Below are positions 53,099-61,884 of a stretch of DNA of 64,000 nucleotides, piece by piece. The DNA is from an uncultured Campylobacterales bacterium (GTDB lineage: Bacteria; Campylobacterota; Campylobacteria; Campylobacterales; Arcobacteraceae). Location of the stretch: assembly GCA_947494995.1 (NCBI GenBank), contig CANLWY010000001.1, positions 558,001 to 622,000 on the forward strand, written 5' to 3'. Made by a program: the position numbers and the translations under genes. Under the pieces are notes generated by a model, which had not been told where the DNA came from, did not search any database, and was given only the letters and a program-made list of their open reading frames with translations. Position 1 is the stretch's first letter. Each line of letters starts with the position of its first letter.

Positions 53099-54279
53099 TA
53101 TCTCTCCTTTATCTTCATTTTTGCATTAAGCCAATTCATTAACACAGAAATAAGAATACTTAATGTTAAATAAACAGCCATTGTCATAAGAATAATTTCA
53201 ATTGCTTGTCCAACTTGATTTAAAGATGTACCTGAGAATACTGTTACTAATTCTGGATATCCAATTGCAGTTGCAAGTGATGAGTTTTTAACCAAGTTAA
53301 GATATTGATTAATAACTGGTGGAATAATAACTCTAAGTGCTTGCGGTAAAACAACTTTTTTTAAGATAACATGATCTTTTAATCCTAAAGCATGAGCTGC
53401 TTCTTTTTGTCCTTTGGGAACTGCTTCAATTCCAGCTCTTACTGCTTCTGCAATATATGTTGCAGTATAAATACTTAATGCAAATGCAAGTGCAAGAAGT
53501 TCAGGAATTAGAGTCCAACCACCTTTGAAATTAAAACCTTTAAGTTCTGGATAATCTAAAGTTGCAGGCATACCACTTAATAAAAATACTAATAACGGTG
53601 CACCTATTAATATTCCAAGAGAAGTCCAAATTAAAGGAAACTCTTCTCCCGTTTCATCATGCCTTTTATTAGCCCATTTAGCTAAAAATATTACAGCTAC
53701 TATAGCTAAAATAAAAGCAATTATAACTGCCATAAAACCACTTTCCAATAGGGGTTTTGGTATATAAAGACCTCTATTATTAAAGAAAATAGAATCAAAA
53801 TAAGATATAGATTGCCGTGGGCTTGGAAGTGAAGCTAATACAACATTGTACCAAAAAAGAATCTGTAAAAGTATTGGAATATTTCTAAATGTCTCAACAT
53901 AAATCATAGAAAGTTTAGAAATCATAAAGTTCTTTGAAAGTCTACCAATTCCAACTAGTAAACCAATAAGTGAAGCAAAAATAATACCTATTATAGATAC
54001 TAGAATTGTATTCATAAGACCAACTATAAATACTTTTCCATGTGAGTCAGATTCATCATATTCAATTAGTGTTTGCAATATACCAAATCCAGCTTCTGAA
54101 TTTAAGAAATCGAATCCTGTATTAATTCCACGTTTTTCAATATTTATAAACATATTATTTAAAATAAAATATGTAAATATAAAGATAGCTACAAGTGCAA
54201 CTATTTGGTAAATAATTGCTCTATTTTCGGGGTTGTTATAAAAAGCAACCTGGGGTTGTGCCTTTTTGTGATTTTTCAT
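53098..54279 (-). CDS. aapQ: amino-acid ABC transporter permease
   Basis: 393 residues. The EAA-type loop ALGLKDHVILKKVVLPQALRVIIPPVINQYLNLVKNSSLATAIG identifies an amino-acid importer permease, and the long insert between helices is typical of AapQ/BztB. It follows the binding-protein gene after a 77-bp gap with a hairpin and overlaps aapM by 1 bp. Confidence 0.93.
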   Translation of the reverse strand: MKNHKKAQPQVAFYNNPENRAIIYQIVALVAIFIFTYFILNNMFINIEKRGINTGFDFLNSEAGFGILQTLIEYDESDSHGKVFIVGLMNTILVSIIGIIFASLIGLLVGIGRLSKNFMISKLSMIYVETFRNIPILLQILFWYNVVLASLPSPRQSISYFDSIFFNNRGLYIPKPLLESGFMAVIIAFILAIVAVIFLAKWANKRHDETGEEFPLIWTSLGILIGAPLLVFLLSGMPATLDYPELKGFNFKGGWTLIPELLALAFALSIYTATYIAEAVRAGIEAVPKGQKEAAHALGLKDHVILKKVVLPQALRVIIPPVINQYLNLVKNSSLATAIGYPELVTVFSGTSLNQVGQAIEIILMTMAVYLTLSILISVLMNWLNAKMKIKER

Positions 54280-54301
54280 TTTTTTAACCTTGTCATAAAA
54301 A

Positions 54302-54320
54302 AAGGGGCTGCGTGCCCCTT
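54302..54320 (-). terminator. hairpin between aapJ and aapQ
   Basis: AAGGGGC-TGCGT-GCCCCTT lies after the aapJ stop, with a flanking T-tract on the minus strand. Such hairpins often reduce read-through so that more binding protein than permease is made. Confidence 0.7.
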
Positions 54321-54356
54321 CTTAATTAAATAAATTTCGTATTTAAAGATACTTTA

Positions 54357-55373
54357 TTATCTAATTGGTGCTCCATACTGAAGTCCACCTTGAGTCCAAA
54401 GTTTATTTAAACCTCTATCAATTTTAAGAGGAGAATCTTTACCAACATTTCTTGCAAATGATTCACCGTAGTTACCTACATTTTTAATAATGCTATATGC
54501 CCATTTTGAATCTAGTCCTAGGTTTTCACCAGCTTTACCCGAAACACCTAATAATCTTTTAACATTAGGGTTTTTAGATTTTAACATTGAGTCAACATTT
54601 GCTTGATTTATACCTAATTCTTCAGCATTTAGCATTGCAATGTGAGACCATTTAACGATATTAAACCATTTATCATCACCTTGTCTTACAACTGGTCCTA
54701 GTGGTTCTTTTGAGATAATCTCTGGTAATACTTTAACAGAGTTTGGATCTTTTACTTTTAATACTAAACCATAAAGTTGAGAAGCATCTGAAGTTACAGC
54801 ATCACATCTTCCAGCTTTGAAACCTTCAATTGTTTGACCTGAAGTATCAAATGTTACAGGCTTATATTCCATTTTATTAGCTTTAAACCAATCTGTTAAG
54901 TTAAGTTCTGTAGTAGTTCCCGCTTGAATACAAAATGTCGCTCCATCAAGCTCCTTTGCTGAATTTACTCCTAAGTTTTTAGAAATTAAGAATCCTTGAC
55001 CATCATAATAGTTTACACCTGCAAAGTTTAATCCTAATGATGTATCTCTTGTGGCTGTCCAAGTTGTTGATCTTGAAAGTAAATCAATTTCACCACTTTG
55101 AAGTGCTGTAAATCTCTCTTTTGCTGTTAGAGGAACATATTTTACTTTTGATGAGTCACCAAAAACAGCAGATGCAACAGCTTTACAGAAATCAACATCA
55201 ATACCTTTCCATTGACCACTTGAATCTGTAGCTGAGAATCCAGCAATACCTGTAGAAACACCACAACTTATTGATCCTTTCTTCTTAATTGAATCTAAAG
55301 TATCAGCAGTTGAAACTGTTGTTGCTAGAGCTAATGCCGCAACGCTTAAAGAGGCAGTTTTTAAAAAATTCAT
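54357..55373 (-). CDS. aapJ: general L-amino-acid-binding periplasmic protein
   Basis: 338 residues from ATG 55373, which follows AAGGAAAGTAAA; a TTG 27 bp earlier is rejected. Signal peptide MNFLKTASLSVAALALATTVSTA. The mature part has GSISCGVSTGIAGFSATDSSGQWKGIDVDFCKAVASAVFGD and LLSRSTTWTATRDTSLGLNF, as in AapJ/BztA. It delivers L-amino acids to AapQMP. First gene of the operon. Confidence 0.93.
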   Translation of the reverse strand: MNFLKTASLSVAALALATTVSTADTLDSIKKKGSISCGVSTGIAGFSATDSSGQWKGIDVDFCKAVASAVFGDSSKVKYVPLTAKERFTALQSGEIDLLSRSTTWTATRDTSLGLNFAGVNYYDGQGFLISKNLGVNSAKELDGATFCIQAGTTTELNLTDWFKANKMEYKPVTFDTSGQTIEGFKAGRCDAVTSDASQLYGLVLKVKDPNSVKVLPEIISKEPLGPVVRQGDDKWFNIVKWSHIAMLNAEELGINQANVDSMLKSKNPNVKRLLGVSGKAGENLGLDSKWAYSIIKNVGNYGESFARNVGKDSPLKIDRGLNKLWTQGGLQYGAPIR

Positions 55374-55572
55374 TTTACTTTCCTTAATTTTGATTTTCAA
55401 ATAAAATTATATATGTTATAAATAGCAATAAGATAGCATTGTGAAACAATAATACAAATTTATGAAATTTAATAAATGAATATTTATAACTTATATGCAA
55501 TTTTGATCTTTTATAGAAAAAATAGGAAAATAGAATATAATACATTCAAAGTTAGTACAAAAGGTATTTTCA

Positions 55573-56136
55573 ATGTCTCATTTTCCCATGTTTTATTCAA
55601 TGAATAATAAAAAAGTACTTCTAATCGGTGCTGGAAAAGTTGCTTCTGGAAAATTAGAAAAACTTCTTGATTTCACAAAAGATATTACAGTTATTTCTTT
55701 GGAGTTTGATAATGATATTATTGAAAAATCAAAAAGTTATAATATAAATCTTATACAAAAAGAGTATAAAGAAAAAGATATAAATACTTATGATATTGTG
55801 GTTGTTACAGTTGATGATTTAGATTTGCAAAAAGCAATCTATTTTGAATGTAAAAAAGAAAAAGTTTTATGTAATTGTGTAGATTTTCCAGATTACAGTG
55901 ATTTTATTTTTCCTTCATATATAAAAGAAGGTGATTTAACAGTAGCAATATCTACAAATGGAAGTTCACCATCTTTTTCAAAGAGGTTTAAAAAATATCT
56001 AAAGGAATTAATCCCAAATGATATTTCTAGTTTTTTAAGGGAAATGAGAACTTTAAGACAAACTATTCCAAAAGGAAAAGAGAGAATGAAATATTTAGAT
56101 GATAAGGTAAAGGAATATATAAAATCATGGAATTGA
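55573..56136 (+). CDS. precorrin-2 dehydrogenase/sirohydrochlorin ferrochelatase (CysG N-terminal type)
   Basis: 187 residues. The Rossmann motif KKVLLIGAGKVASGKLEKLLDF and the segment LCNCVDFPDYSDFIFPSYIKEGDLTVAISTNGSSPSFSKRFKKYL match Met8/CysG N-terminal enzymes that oxidise precorrin-2 and insert iron to give sirohaem. It has a TATAAT -10 box at 55536-55541. It overlaps the Crp/Fnr gene by 10 bp; the methyltransferase that makes precorrin-2 is encoded convergently just downstream. Confidence 0.9.
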   Translation: MSHFPMFYSMNNKKVLLIGAGKVASGKLEKLLDFTKDITVISLEFDNDIIEKSKSYNINLIQKEYKEKDINTYDIVVVTVDDLDLQKAIYFECKKEKVLCNCVDFPDYSDFIFPSYIKEGDLTVAISTNGSSPSFSKRFKKYLKELIPNDISSFLREMRTLRQTIPKGKERMKYLDDKVKEYIKSWN

Positions 56137-56753
56137 AAAGTATATATCTATTTGAAAATTTAGATGAAGAAACAATACAGAAAATAGAAAAAATATCTTC
56201 AGTAGTGAAATTAAATAAAGAGAATGTTTTATTTTATGAAGGAGATGAATCTAAATATATGTATATTCTTTTAAAAGGAATAATAAAGCTTTATAAAGTA
56301 ACATCTGTTGATAAAGAAATAGTATTAAAATATTTTCATGAGAATGAACTTATAGCAGAAGTAGCAAATTTTGAAGAGATAAATTATCCAGCAACTGCAC
56401 AAGCTTTTAGTGAAGTAGAAGTACTAAGAATAGATTTTCAGCTTTTAAAAGAAGAGATTTTATCAAATCCAAAACTTTCATATATAATTATGAAATCATT
56501 AATAAATAAAGTAAGAAATTTAGAAAATTTAGTTTCTATGCATTTAGTTTTAGATTCTAAAGAGAGAGTTGCAAAATATATTTATGATAATACAGAAGAT
56601 TTTTTTAATACAAAAAATATTGTAATTGCAGAGATTTTAAATATAACACCAGAAACTTTATCAAGAATTTTAAGGGTGTTTAAAAATGATGAGTTGGTAG
56701 ATATAAAAAACAAAACTGTAAATAAAGAGGGACTAAAAAGTTATTTTCAATGA
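56127..56753 (+). CDS. Crp/Fnr-family transcription regulator
   Basis: 208 residues. An N-terminal cyclic-nucleotide-type beta-roll (about 5-120) has NVLFYEGDESKYMYILLKGIIKLYK. A dimer helix and a C-terminal helix-turn-helix follow with AEILNITPETLSRILRVF. The recognition segment ETLSR matches Fnr ETISR, whose Glu, Ser and Arg read TTGAT. It has no cysteine, so it lacks the Fnr iron-sulphur cluster and may sense NO or nitrite through haem, or a partner. It overlaps the sirohaem gene by 10 bp. Confidence 0.9.
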   Translation: MELKSIYLFENLDEETIQKIEKISSVVKLNKENVLFYEGDESKYMYILLKGIIKLYKVTSVDKEIVLKYFHENELIAEVANFEEINYPATAQAFSEVEVLRIDFQLLKEEILSNPKLSYIIMKSLINKVRNLENLVSMHLVLDSKERVAKYIYDNTEDFFNTKNIVIAEILNITPETLSRILRVFKNDELVDIKNKTVNKEGLKSYFQ

Positions 56754-56754
56754 T

Positions 56755-57492
56755 TTAAAGTGTTTCAAACCACTTTAAATCATCTCTTAAATTAACTACT
56801 TCTCCAACTATTATAATTGCTGGGCTTACAGCTTCTTTAGAGTTTTCTACAATAGTTTCTAGTGTTCCTGTAATTACTTTTTGATTTTTAGTTGTACCAT
56901 TTGAAATTATTGCACATGGGTAATCTTTTGCTTTACCAACTTCTAAAAGTTTTGTTACAATTAATTCAATATTATGAAGACCCATTAAAAAAACGATAGT
57001 TTCATCTTCACAAAATGAAGCCCAGTTTATATTTGCAATATTATCACTTGATTTTCTGTGACCTGTTACAACTCTAAAAGAAGGAGTAACCCCTCTATTT
57101 GTAACAGGAATTCCAGCATATGCAGGAACAGAAATAGCTGAGGTAACACCAGGGATTATTTCAAACTTTATTCCACGTTCCTTTAAATATAAAGCTTCCT
57201 CTCCTCCTCGTCCAAAAACAAAAGGATCTCCTCCTTTTAATCTTACAACATTTTTGTATTTTAAAGCAGACTGGTAGATTATTTCATTTATTTCATCTTG
57301 AGGTACTCTGTGATTTCCTTTCTCTTTTCCTACAAAAATAAGTGCAACATCTTTTTTTGCTTCTTTTAATATTTCAGGGTTTGCAAGTCTATCGTATATA
57401 ATTACATCTGCTTTTTGAATAGCCTTTAAAGCTTTTATTGTAAGTAGTTCAACGTCTCCAGGTCCCGCACCTGTTAAATATACTTTGTTCAT
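56755..57492 (-). CDS. cobA: uroporphyrinogen-III C-methyltransferase
   Basis: 245 residues. It methylates uroporphyrinogen III twice to precorrin-2. Motifs are VYLTGAGPGDVELLTIKAL, GDPFVFGRGGEEAL, PGVTSAISVPAYAGIPVTNRG and HRKSSDN. It lies convergently, 1 bp from the end of the Crp/Fnr gene, and supplies the precorrin-2 used by the protein at 55573-56136, so the two make sirohaem. Confidence 0.94.
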   Translation of the reverse strand: MNKVYLTGAGPGDVELLTIKALKAIQKADVIIYDRLANPEILKEAKKDVALIFVGKEKGNHRVPQDEINEIIYQSALKYKNVVRLKGGDPFVFGRGGEEALYLKERGIKFEIIPGVTSAISVPAYAGIPVTNRGVTPSFRVVTGHRKSSDNIANINWASFCEDETIVFLMGLHNIELIVTKLLEVGKAKDYPCAIISNGTTKNQKVITGTLETIVENSKEAVSPAIIIVGEVVNLRDDLKWFETL

Positions 57493-57544
57493 AGTTTTAA
57501 TCTTTATAATTTAATTTTTTGTAAAATAGGAGTATTAAATTAAT

Positions 57545-57569
57545 TAATGTATAAATTATTCATACATTA
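57545..57569. terminator. hairpin at the end of the PilJ-type gene
   Basis: Inverted repeat TAATGTAT-N9-ATACATTA covering the PilJ-type gene stop codon. Its stem is AT-only but for one pair, and there is no strong T-tract, so it is a weak terminator or an operator upstream of cobA. Confidence 0.45.
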
Positions 57570-58568
57570 GTCTTTTTGTTTTGCAGCAGATATTAATTTA
57601 TCAAGTTCAGCTTTTAATTCTTGAAGCTTTTGAGCAGAACTAATTAACTCTTCAGTAGATTCAATAACCATATCTTCACTTTTATTTAATTGTCTTGATA
57701 CGTCTTGTGAATTATTTAATTCATCAATTACTTTATCAAATTCATCAGTAATCTCTTCAAGTTTCATAGAAGCATTTTTTGATTGTTCAATTGCTTCAGC
57801 GGAATAATCCATCGCTGAGTTTACTTTATTGATAAAAGCATTTAGCGTATCTGTTGCTTGAACAATTTCTGTTTCTGCTTCAATTTGAATAGGCTCTAAG
57901 TGTTCCATATCTGCATGAATAAGTTGTTGTGAATATTCAAAGAATTTATTTGCATTTTTTTCCATTGCTCTAAGTTGAGTTAAACTATAGAAAATTAGTA
58001 AAATGATCATAAATCCAAAGAAAAATTGAAAATATTTAATTGTTTCTGTCTTTTTTTCACTATATGCTGTATATAGAGTTACTAAATTGTCAACCTCTTG
58101 TAGAAGATTGTTATTTGTATTATAGATTGCATTTACATAACTTTTTATTCTTTTTCCATTTTCTCCATTGTTTCTAATTATTAGTAAGTCTTTAAAATGT
58201 TGAGCATTATTACTAAAAGTATTCCATAATACTTCAATCTTTGCAATTTGTTTTGCAATTGCAGGAGTAGGGGCTTTTGGTATTCCCATTAAGTTATTAC
58301 CATCTCTTAAAGAGTGTAAGTTGTAAATAAACTCTGTTCTTGCAGAGTCAAGCTCTGTAGTATCTTGTGAATTATTGTGATATAAATAAAAAATATTCTT
58401 TGAAATTCTTTGTGTCAACATTCTCTCTTTACCCGCAATATTGATAATTAAAGCATCTTTTTTATTTTTTGCATTTAAATAGATTGTTGTTCCTACAATA
58501 AGTAGCATTAATATAATAAAAAATGCTCCTATGATTCTGATTTTTGTCCTTATAGTATTTGTTGTCAT
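57567..58568 (-). CDS. PilJ-type (nitrate/nitrite-sensor-like) membrane protein without kinase
   Basis: 333 residues. TM1 (about 13-30) and TM2 (about 179-196) enclose a periplasmic four-helix-type PilJ/NarX domain. A P-box-like IINIAGKERMLTQRISK lies at 41-57, matching the family motif that binds nitrate in NarX. The cytoplasmic part (about 200-333) is only a coiled coil (AEAIEQSKNASMKLEEI, LQELKAELDKLIS); HAMP, kinase and chemoreceptor tip motifs are absent. Its start overlaps the end of the Crp/Fnr gene by 4 bp, so the pair is translationally coupled and likely functions together. Confidence 0.8.
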   Translation of the reverse strand: MTTNTIRTKIRIIGAFFIILMLLIVGTTIYLNAKNKKDALIINIAGKERMLTQRISKNIFYLYHNNSQDTTELDSARTEFIYNLHSLRDGNNLMGIPKAPTPAIAKQIAKIEVLWNTFSNNAQHFKDLLIIRNNGENGKRIKSYVNAIYNTNNNLLQEVDNLVTLYTAYSEKKTETIKYFQFFFGFMIILLIFYSLTQLRAMEKNANKFFEYSQQLIHADMEHLEPIQIEAETEIVQATDTLNAFINKVNSAMDYSAEAIEQSKNASMKLEEITDEFDKVIDELNNSQDVSRQLNKSEDMVIESTEELISSAQKLQELKAELDKLISAAKQKD

Positions 58569-59230
58569 ACTCCCACTCCCTTGAAAGTTGAGACTAGCAT
58601 CTCTTGATTCAAGATATTAATTTTACCTTCTACAATCTCAATTGTTCCATTTCTTGTTAACCTTTTTAATACTCTTGAAAGAGTTTCTGGTTGAATATGG
58701 AGCATAAAAGACACCTCTTGTCTTTTTAGTTTATTAAACATCTCTAAGTCTTGGTTTATCATAAAGGCAACTTTTGCAGTAGCATCAAAAACCAGTTCTC
58801 TATTTACAATACATTGTAATTGATGAGTCTTTTCAAGAAGAGTATCCATCAATCGCATTGTTAAAATATTTTTTTCTAAAAAGAATTCTTTAAACTTTTT
58901 ATAATCTATTGAAAGTACTTTTGAATCTTCTGTAAATTCGGCATTTGAAAAACAGTAAATACCTTCATCCTCTAATCTTGTAAGTTCAGAGATCATTGAA
59001 TTCTTATAAACATGATAAAGGAAAATCTCATTATCAAATTTATCTAACTTATATATTTTTAGAAGTCCTTCTACTAAAAATAGCATTTGTGTTTGTGTAT
59101 CGCTTTCATAAAAAAGTATTGATTTTTCAGGATATGAGACAACATTTGAAATCTCCGCAAGTTGTTCAACTTGCGAATCGTCTAACTCATCAAAAAATTC
59201 TATGGACTTAATTGTATCTATAATTGGAAT
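58565..59230 (-). CDS. Crp/Fnr-family regulator, apparently with an ATT start
   Basis: The frame from ATG 59086 gives only 173 residues and starts in the middle of the beta-roll. Extending 48 codons to ATT 59230 restores a complete Crp/Fnr N-terminus (SIEFFDELDDSQVEQL, SILFYESDTQTQMLFLVEG), 221 residues in all. No in-frame ATG, GTG or TTG lies between 59086 and the upstream stop, and a GAGG sits 6 nt before the ATT. The recognition helix HIQPETLSRVLKRL is Fnr-like; there is no N-terminal cysteine cluster. It is coupled to the PilJ-type sensor gene. Confidence 0.82.
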   Translation of the reverse strand: MPIIDTIKSIEFFDELDDSQVEQLAEISNVVSYPEKSILFYESDTQTQMLFLVEGLLKIYKLDKFDNEIFLYHVYKNSMISELTRLEDEGIYCFSNAEFTEDSKVLSIDYKKFKEFFLEKNILTMRLMDTLLEKTHQLQCIVNRELVFDATAKVAFMINQDLEMFNKLKRQEVSFMLHIQPETLSRVLKRLTRNGTIEIVEGKINILNQEMLVSTFKGVGV

Positions 59231-59266
59231 ATTACACCTCTAAAAAGTTATTTGTTTAAGCAATTT

Positions 59267-59272
59267 TATAAT
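59267..59272 (+). promoter_or_regulatory. candidate -10 box for moaA
   Basis: TATAAT, 44 bp upstream of the moaA start codon, in the short divergent region shared with the ATT-start Crp/Fnr gene. A TTTGG near-palindrome (TTG-TTTAAG-CAA) lies just upstream but is not an Fnr consensus. Confidence 0.4.
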
Positions 59273-59316
59273 ATGCTAACGAAATTTTAAATTAAGTGAT
59301 ATTTTTGGAGTAGGTT

Positions 59317-60285
59317 ATGTTAATAGATGGACATGGTAGAAAAGTTGATTATCTAAGGGTTTCTGTAACAGAAAGGTGTAATTTTAGATGTCAGTATTGT
59401 ATGCCAGAAAAACCATTTTCTTGGGTTCCAAAAGAGAATTTACTTTCATATGAGGAACTTTTCAAGTTTGTAAAAGTTGCAATTGATGAAGGAATTAGAA
59501 AAGTAAGAATAACAGGTGGAGAACCTCTTTTAAGAGAAGGTCTTGATAATTTTATTAGAATGATTTCTGAATATAAAGATGATATTGATTTAGCTTTAAC
59601 AACAAATGCTTATTTACTTCCAAGAGCTGCTCAAAAATTAGCTGATGCAGGATTAAAAAGAATAAATGTGTCTTTAGACTCTTTAAAACCTGAAGTTGCA
59701 CATAAAATAGCGCAAAAAGATGTATTAAAAACTGTACTTGAAGGTATTCAAGCAGCAGACGATGCAGGACTTAAAATAAAAATAAATTGTGTACCTATGC
59801 AAGGAATAAATGACTCTGAATTATGTGATTTAATTGAGTATTGTAAAGAAAGAGCTTATCCAATAAGATTTATTGAATTTATGGAAAATGAACATGCTCA
59901 TAGTGGAGCAAAAGGTTATAACTCTATTCAAATTCAAAATATTTTAAAAGCAAAATACAATTTTGAAAAACTTGAAAGAACAGATAGCTCTCCTTCTCAA
60001 AACTATAAAATGGATGATGGTTATGTATTTGGAATCATAGAACCTCACAAAGATGATTTCTGTGCGACATGTAATAGAATAAGACTTACAGCAAGTGGAG
60101 TTTTGATTCCATGTTTATATTTTGAAGATTCGCAAAGTATTAAAGATGCTATTCAAAGAAATGATATTGATGAAGCAGCAGCTATTTTAAAAGATGTACT
60201 AGCAAATAAACCAGAAAAAAATAAATGGGCAGATGAAGAAGGCTCTGAAGTATCAGCAAGAGCCTTTTATGAAACAGGGGGATAA
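59317..60285 (+). CDS. moaA: GTP 3',8-cyclase, molybdenum cofactor synthesis
   Basis: 322 residues. The radical-SAM motif CNFRCQYCM is near the N-terminus, and the second [4Fe-4S] site is CATCNRI with a later Cys in VLIPC. The C-terminus ends in Gly-Gly, as in functional MoaA. The first step of molybdopterin synthesis supports NapA in this window. It is divergent from the PilJ/Crp pair; TTTTTGGAGTAGGTT precedes the ATG. Confidence 0.96.
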   Translation: MLIDGHGRKVDYLRVSVTERCNFRCQYCMPEKPFSWVPKENLLSYEELFKFVKVAIDEGIRKVRITGGEPLLREGLDNFIRMISEYKDDIDLALTTNAYLLPRAAQKLADAGLKRINVSLDSLKPEVAHKIAQKDVLKTVLEGIQAADDAGLKIKINCVPMQGINDSELCDLIEYCKERAYPIRFIEFMENEHAHSGAKGYNSIQIQNILKAKYNFEKLERTDSSPSQNYKMDDGYVFGIIEPHKDDFCATCNRIRLTASGVLIPCLYFEDSQSIKDAIQRNDIDEAAAILKDVLANKPEKNKWADEEGSEVSARAFYETGG

Positions 60286-60289
60286 TAGG

Positions 60290-61105
60290 TTAGAAACCTA
60301 TTTTATTCCTGTGACCCATCTCTTTAAGACTTTTTAAATCTTCTTTTTTAGCGACATTATAAAACTCTACGAATAATCCAATTGCATTAGATCTTAAGTA
60401 TATAAAACTGTCTTTTATAGTATCTGATTCTATTAAATATTCATTATTACTGTTTTTCACAACTTTTTTATACTCTTTATATAAAGATTCAATTTGTAAT
60501 CTTAATCCTAAAAATTCCTTTTTATTCTTTGAAATTACACCTGTATAATATGAAGACCCATCTTTTTTGGTAAATTTTTGCTCTTTACTTAAATCAATAT
60601 TCATCTGTTTTACAAGTTTTGAAAACTTGATATCTTGTTTGTCTCCTAAGTCATTATCAAGTAGAAATCTACAGACTTCTTCTGCTTTTTTTAGTCCAAA
60701 ATCATATATAAGACCATCATTTAAAACTACTTCTTTATCATCTTGTAAAACAAAGGTAACTGTAAAGCTTGAGTATACATTTCCTGTTAGATAACTAACT
60801 TCTGTTTTTACTTCTTTAATTTCATTTCTATTCACAGACTCTTCTTTATGAAGTTTTTTATTATCATATATTTTCCATGAAACTACATTTTCATCAATAT
60901 TAATTTCAATACATCTTTTCACAAGAAGAACATAAATAAAAGATGCAACTTGAAAAGCACAAAGACCAACACCAATGAAAAATAGAATAGAGTATATTCC
61001 TCCATTTTTAATATGACCTTGATACATTACTAAAGCAAAGAGAGAAAAAGCGATAAACATAAAGGCTTTATATCCAAAGCCTTTCTCTAAAACATATTTT
61101 TGCAA
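60290..61105 (-). CDS. hypothetical membrane protein
   Basis: 271 residues, not recognised. Two membrane helices near the N-terminus (AFMFIAFSLFALVMYQ and ILFFIGVGLCAFQVASFIYVLLV) are followed by a cytoplasmic, Lys/Glu-rich region with beta-strand character resembling a PH-like or YcxB-like module (IEINIDENVVSWKIYDNK). A C-terminal part ends MGHRNKIGF. It lies 13 bp downstream of the next gene, so they probably form an operon. It ends 4 bp from the convergent moaA. Confidence 0.6.
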   Translation of the reverse strand: MQKYVLEKGFGYKAFMFIAFSLFALVMYQGHIKNGGIYSILFFIGVGLCAFQVASFIYVLLVKRCIEINIDENVVSWKIYDNKKLHKEESVNRNEIKEVKTEVSYLTGNVYSSFTVTFVLQDDKEVVLNDGLIYDFGLKKAEEVCRFLLDNDLGDKQDIKFSKLVKQMNIDLSKEQKFTKKDGSSYYTGVISKNKKEFLGLRLQIESLYKEYKKVVKNSNNEYLIESDTIKDSFIYLRSNAIGLFVEFYNVAKKEDLKSLKEMGHRNKIGF

Positions 61106-61118
61106 AATAAAAACCCTT

Positions 61119-61778
61119 TTATATATAAGTGGCTAGAAGTTTATCATCTTTATCTTTAGGATTTAAATTATTTGAAAACTTTTTTACTCCAGATTTTAAA
61201 AGAAGTTCTTGATGTGTAGTTGATGAGTTAGTATTTATAATATCTTGATTATCTTTTTTTCTACGACCACCTCTATTTGTATGGCGTCTATCTTCTTCTT
61301 TTGCTTCTAATCTTTGGTCTGTTTTAAACTCTTTTATAAAAAGATTTTTTTCAAGAAGAAAAAGTAGTGCAAAAAGTTCTTCTTTTAAAAGGGCATTTGT
61401 TTCAGTCTCATTTGTATTTGATTTTAACCAATATAGAGTTGTGATTAAATCATGGCTTACATGGTTTATAATATTTAATTTTTGTGCATAGTCAATAAGT
61501 TCATGCTCATTTATATTTAACCATCTGTCTTTAAGATTGTTGCCTTCTTTATTAAATTGTGTTTTGTTTTCAAGAATATTTAAAAAATTGTTTATGCCAA
61601 ATTTTTCAATTCTTCTTTGAATATTTATTACAACACAATTCCAAATAGCAAATAGTGAGTAAGCATATTTTTCTATTGAAATTAGTTCTAAAGCCTCTTT
61701 TATTGAGTAAATTTCTGCTTCTTCAAAATTAAAAAGGGGATTATTTGGATTATTTAAAACTTCAGGAATGTCTTTCAT
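61119..61778 (-). CDS. hypothetical protein with an Arg/Gly-rich motif
   Basis: 219 residues, not recognised. A helical body (about 1-150) is followed by the basic segment EEDRRHTNRGGRRKKDNQD and a Ser/Thr-rich tail. The Arg-Gly-Gly-Arg motif could contact nucleic acid or membrane, but nothing supports a specific function. It precedes the membrane protein gene by 13 bp on the same strand. Upstream, 106 bp of AT-rich DNA hold no recognised element. Confidence 0.55.
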   Translation of the reverse strand: MKDIPEVLNNPNNPLFNFEEAEIYSIKEALELISIEKYAYSLFAIWNCVVINIQRRIEKFGINNFLNILENKTQFNKEGNNLKDRWLNINEHELIDYAQKLNIINHVSHDLITTLYWLKSNTNETETNALLKEELFALLFLLEKNLFIKEFKTDQRLEAKEEDRRHTNRGGRRKKDNQDIINTNSSTTHQELLLKSGVKKFSNNLNPKDKDDKLLATYI

Positions 61779-61884
61779 AAATTCTCCTTTTCTTTCAATT
61801 AGTTTAATTTTAACAAAAAAACAATAAAATTACAAGCTCTTTTATTATTTGAAAAAAAGGATTAGTTTTATTTAAATTGATATC

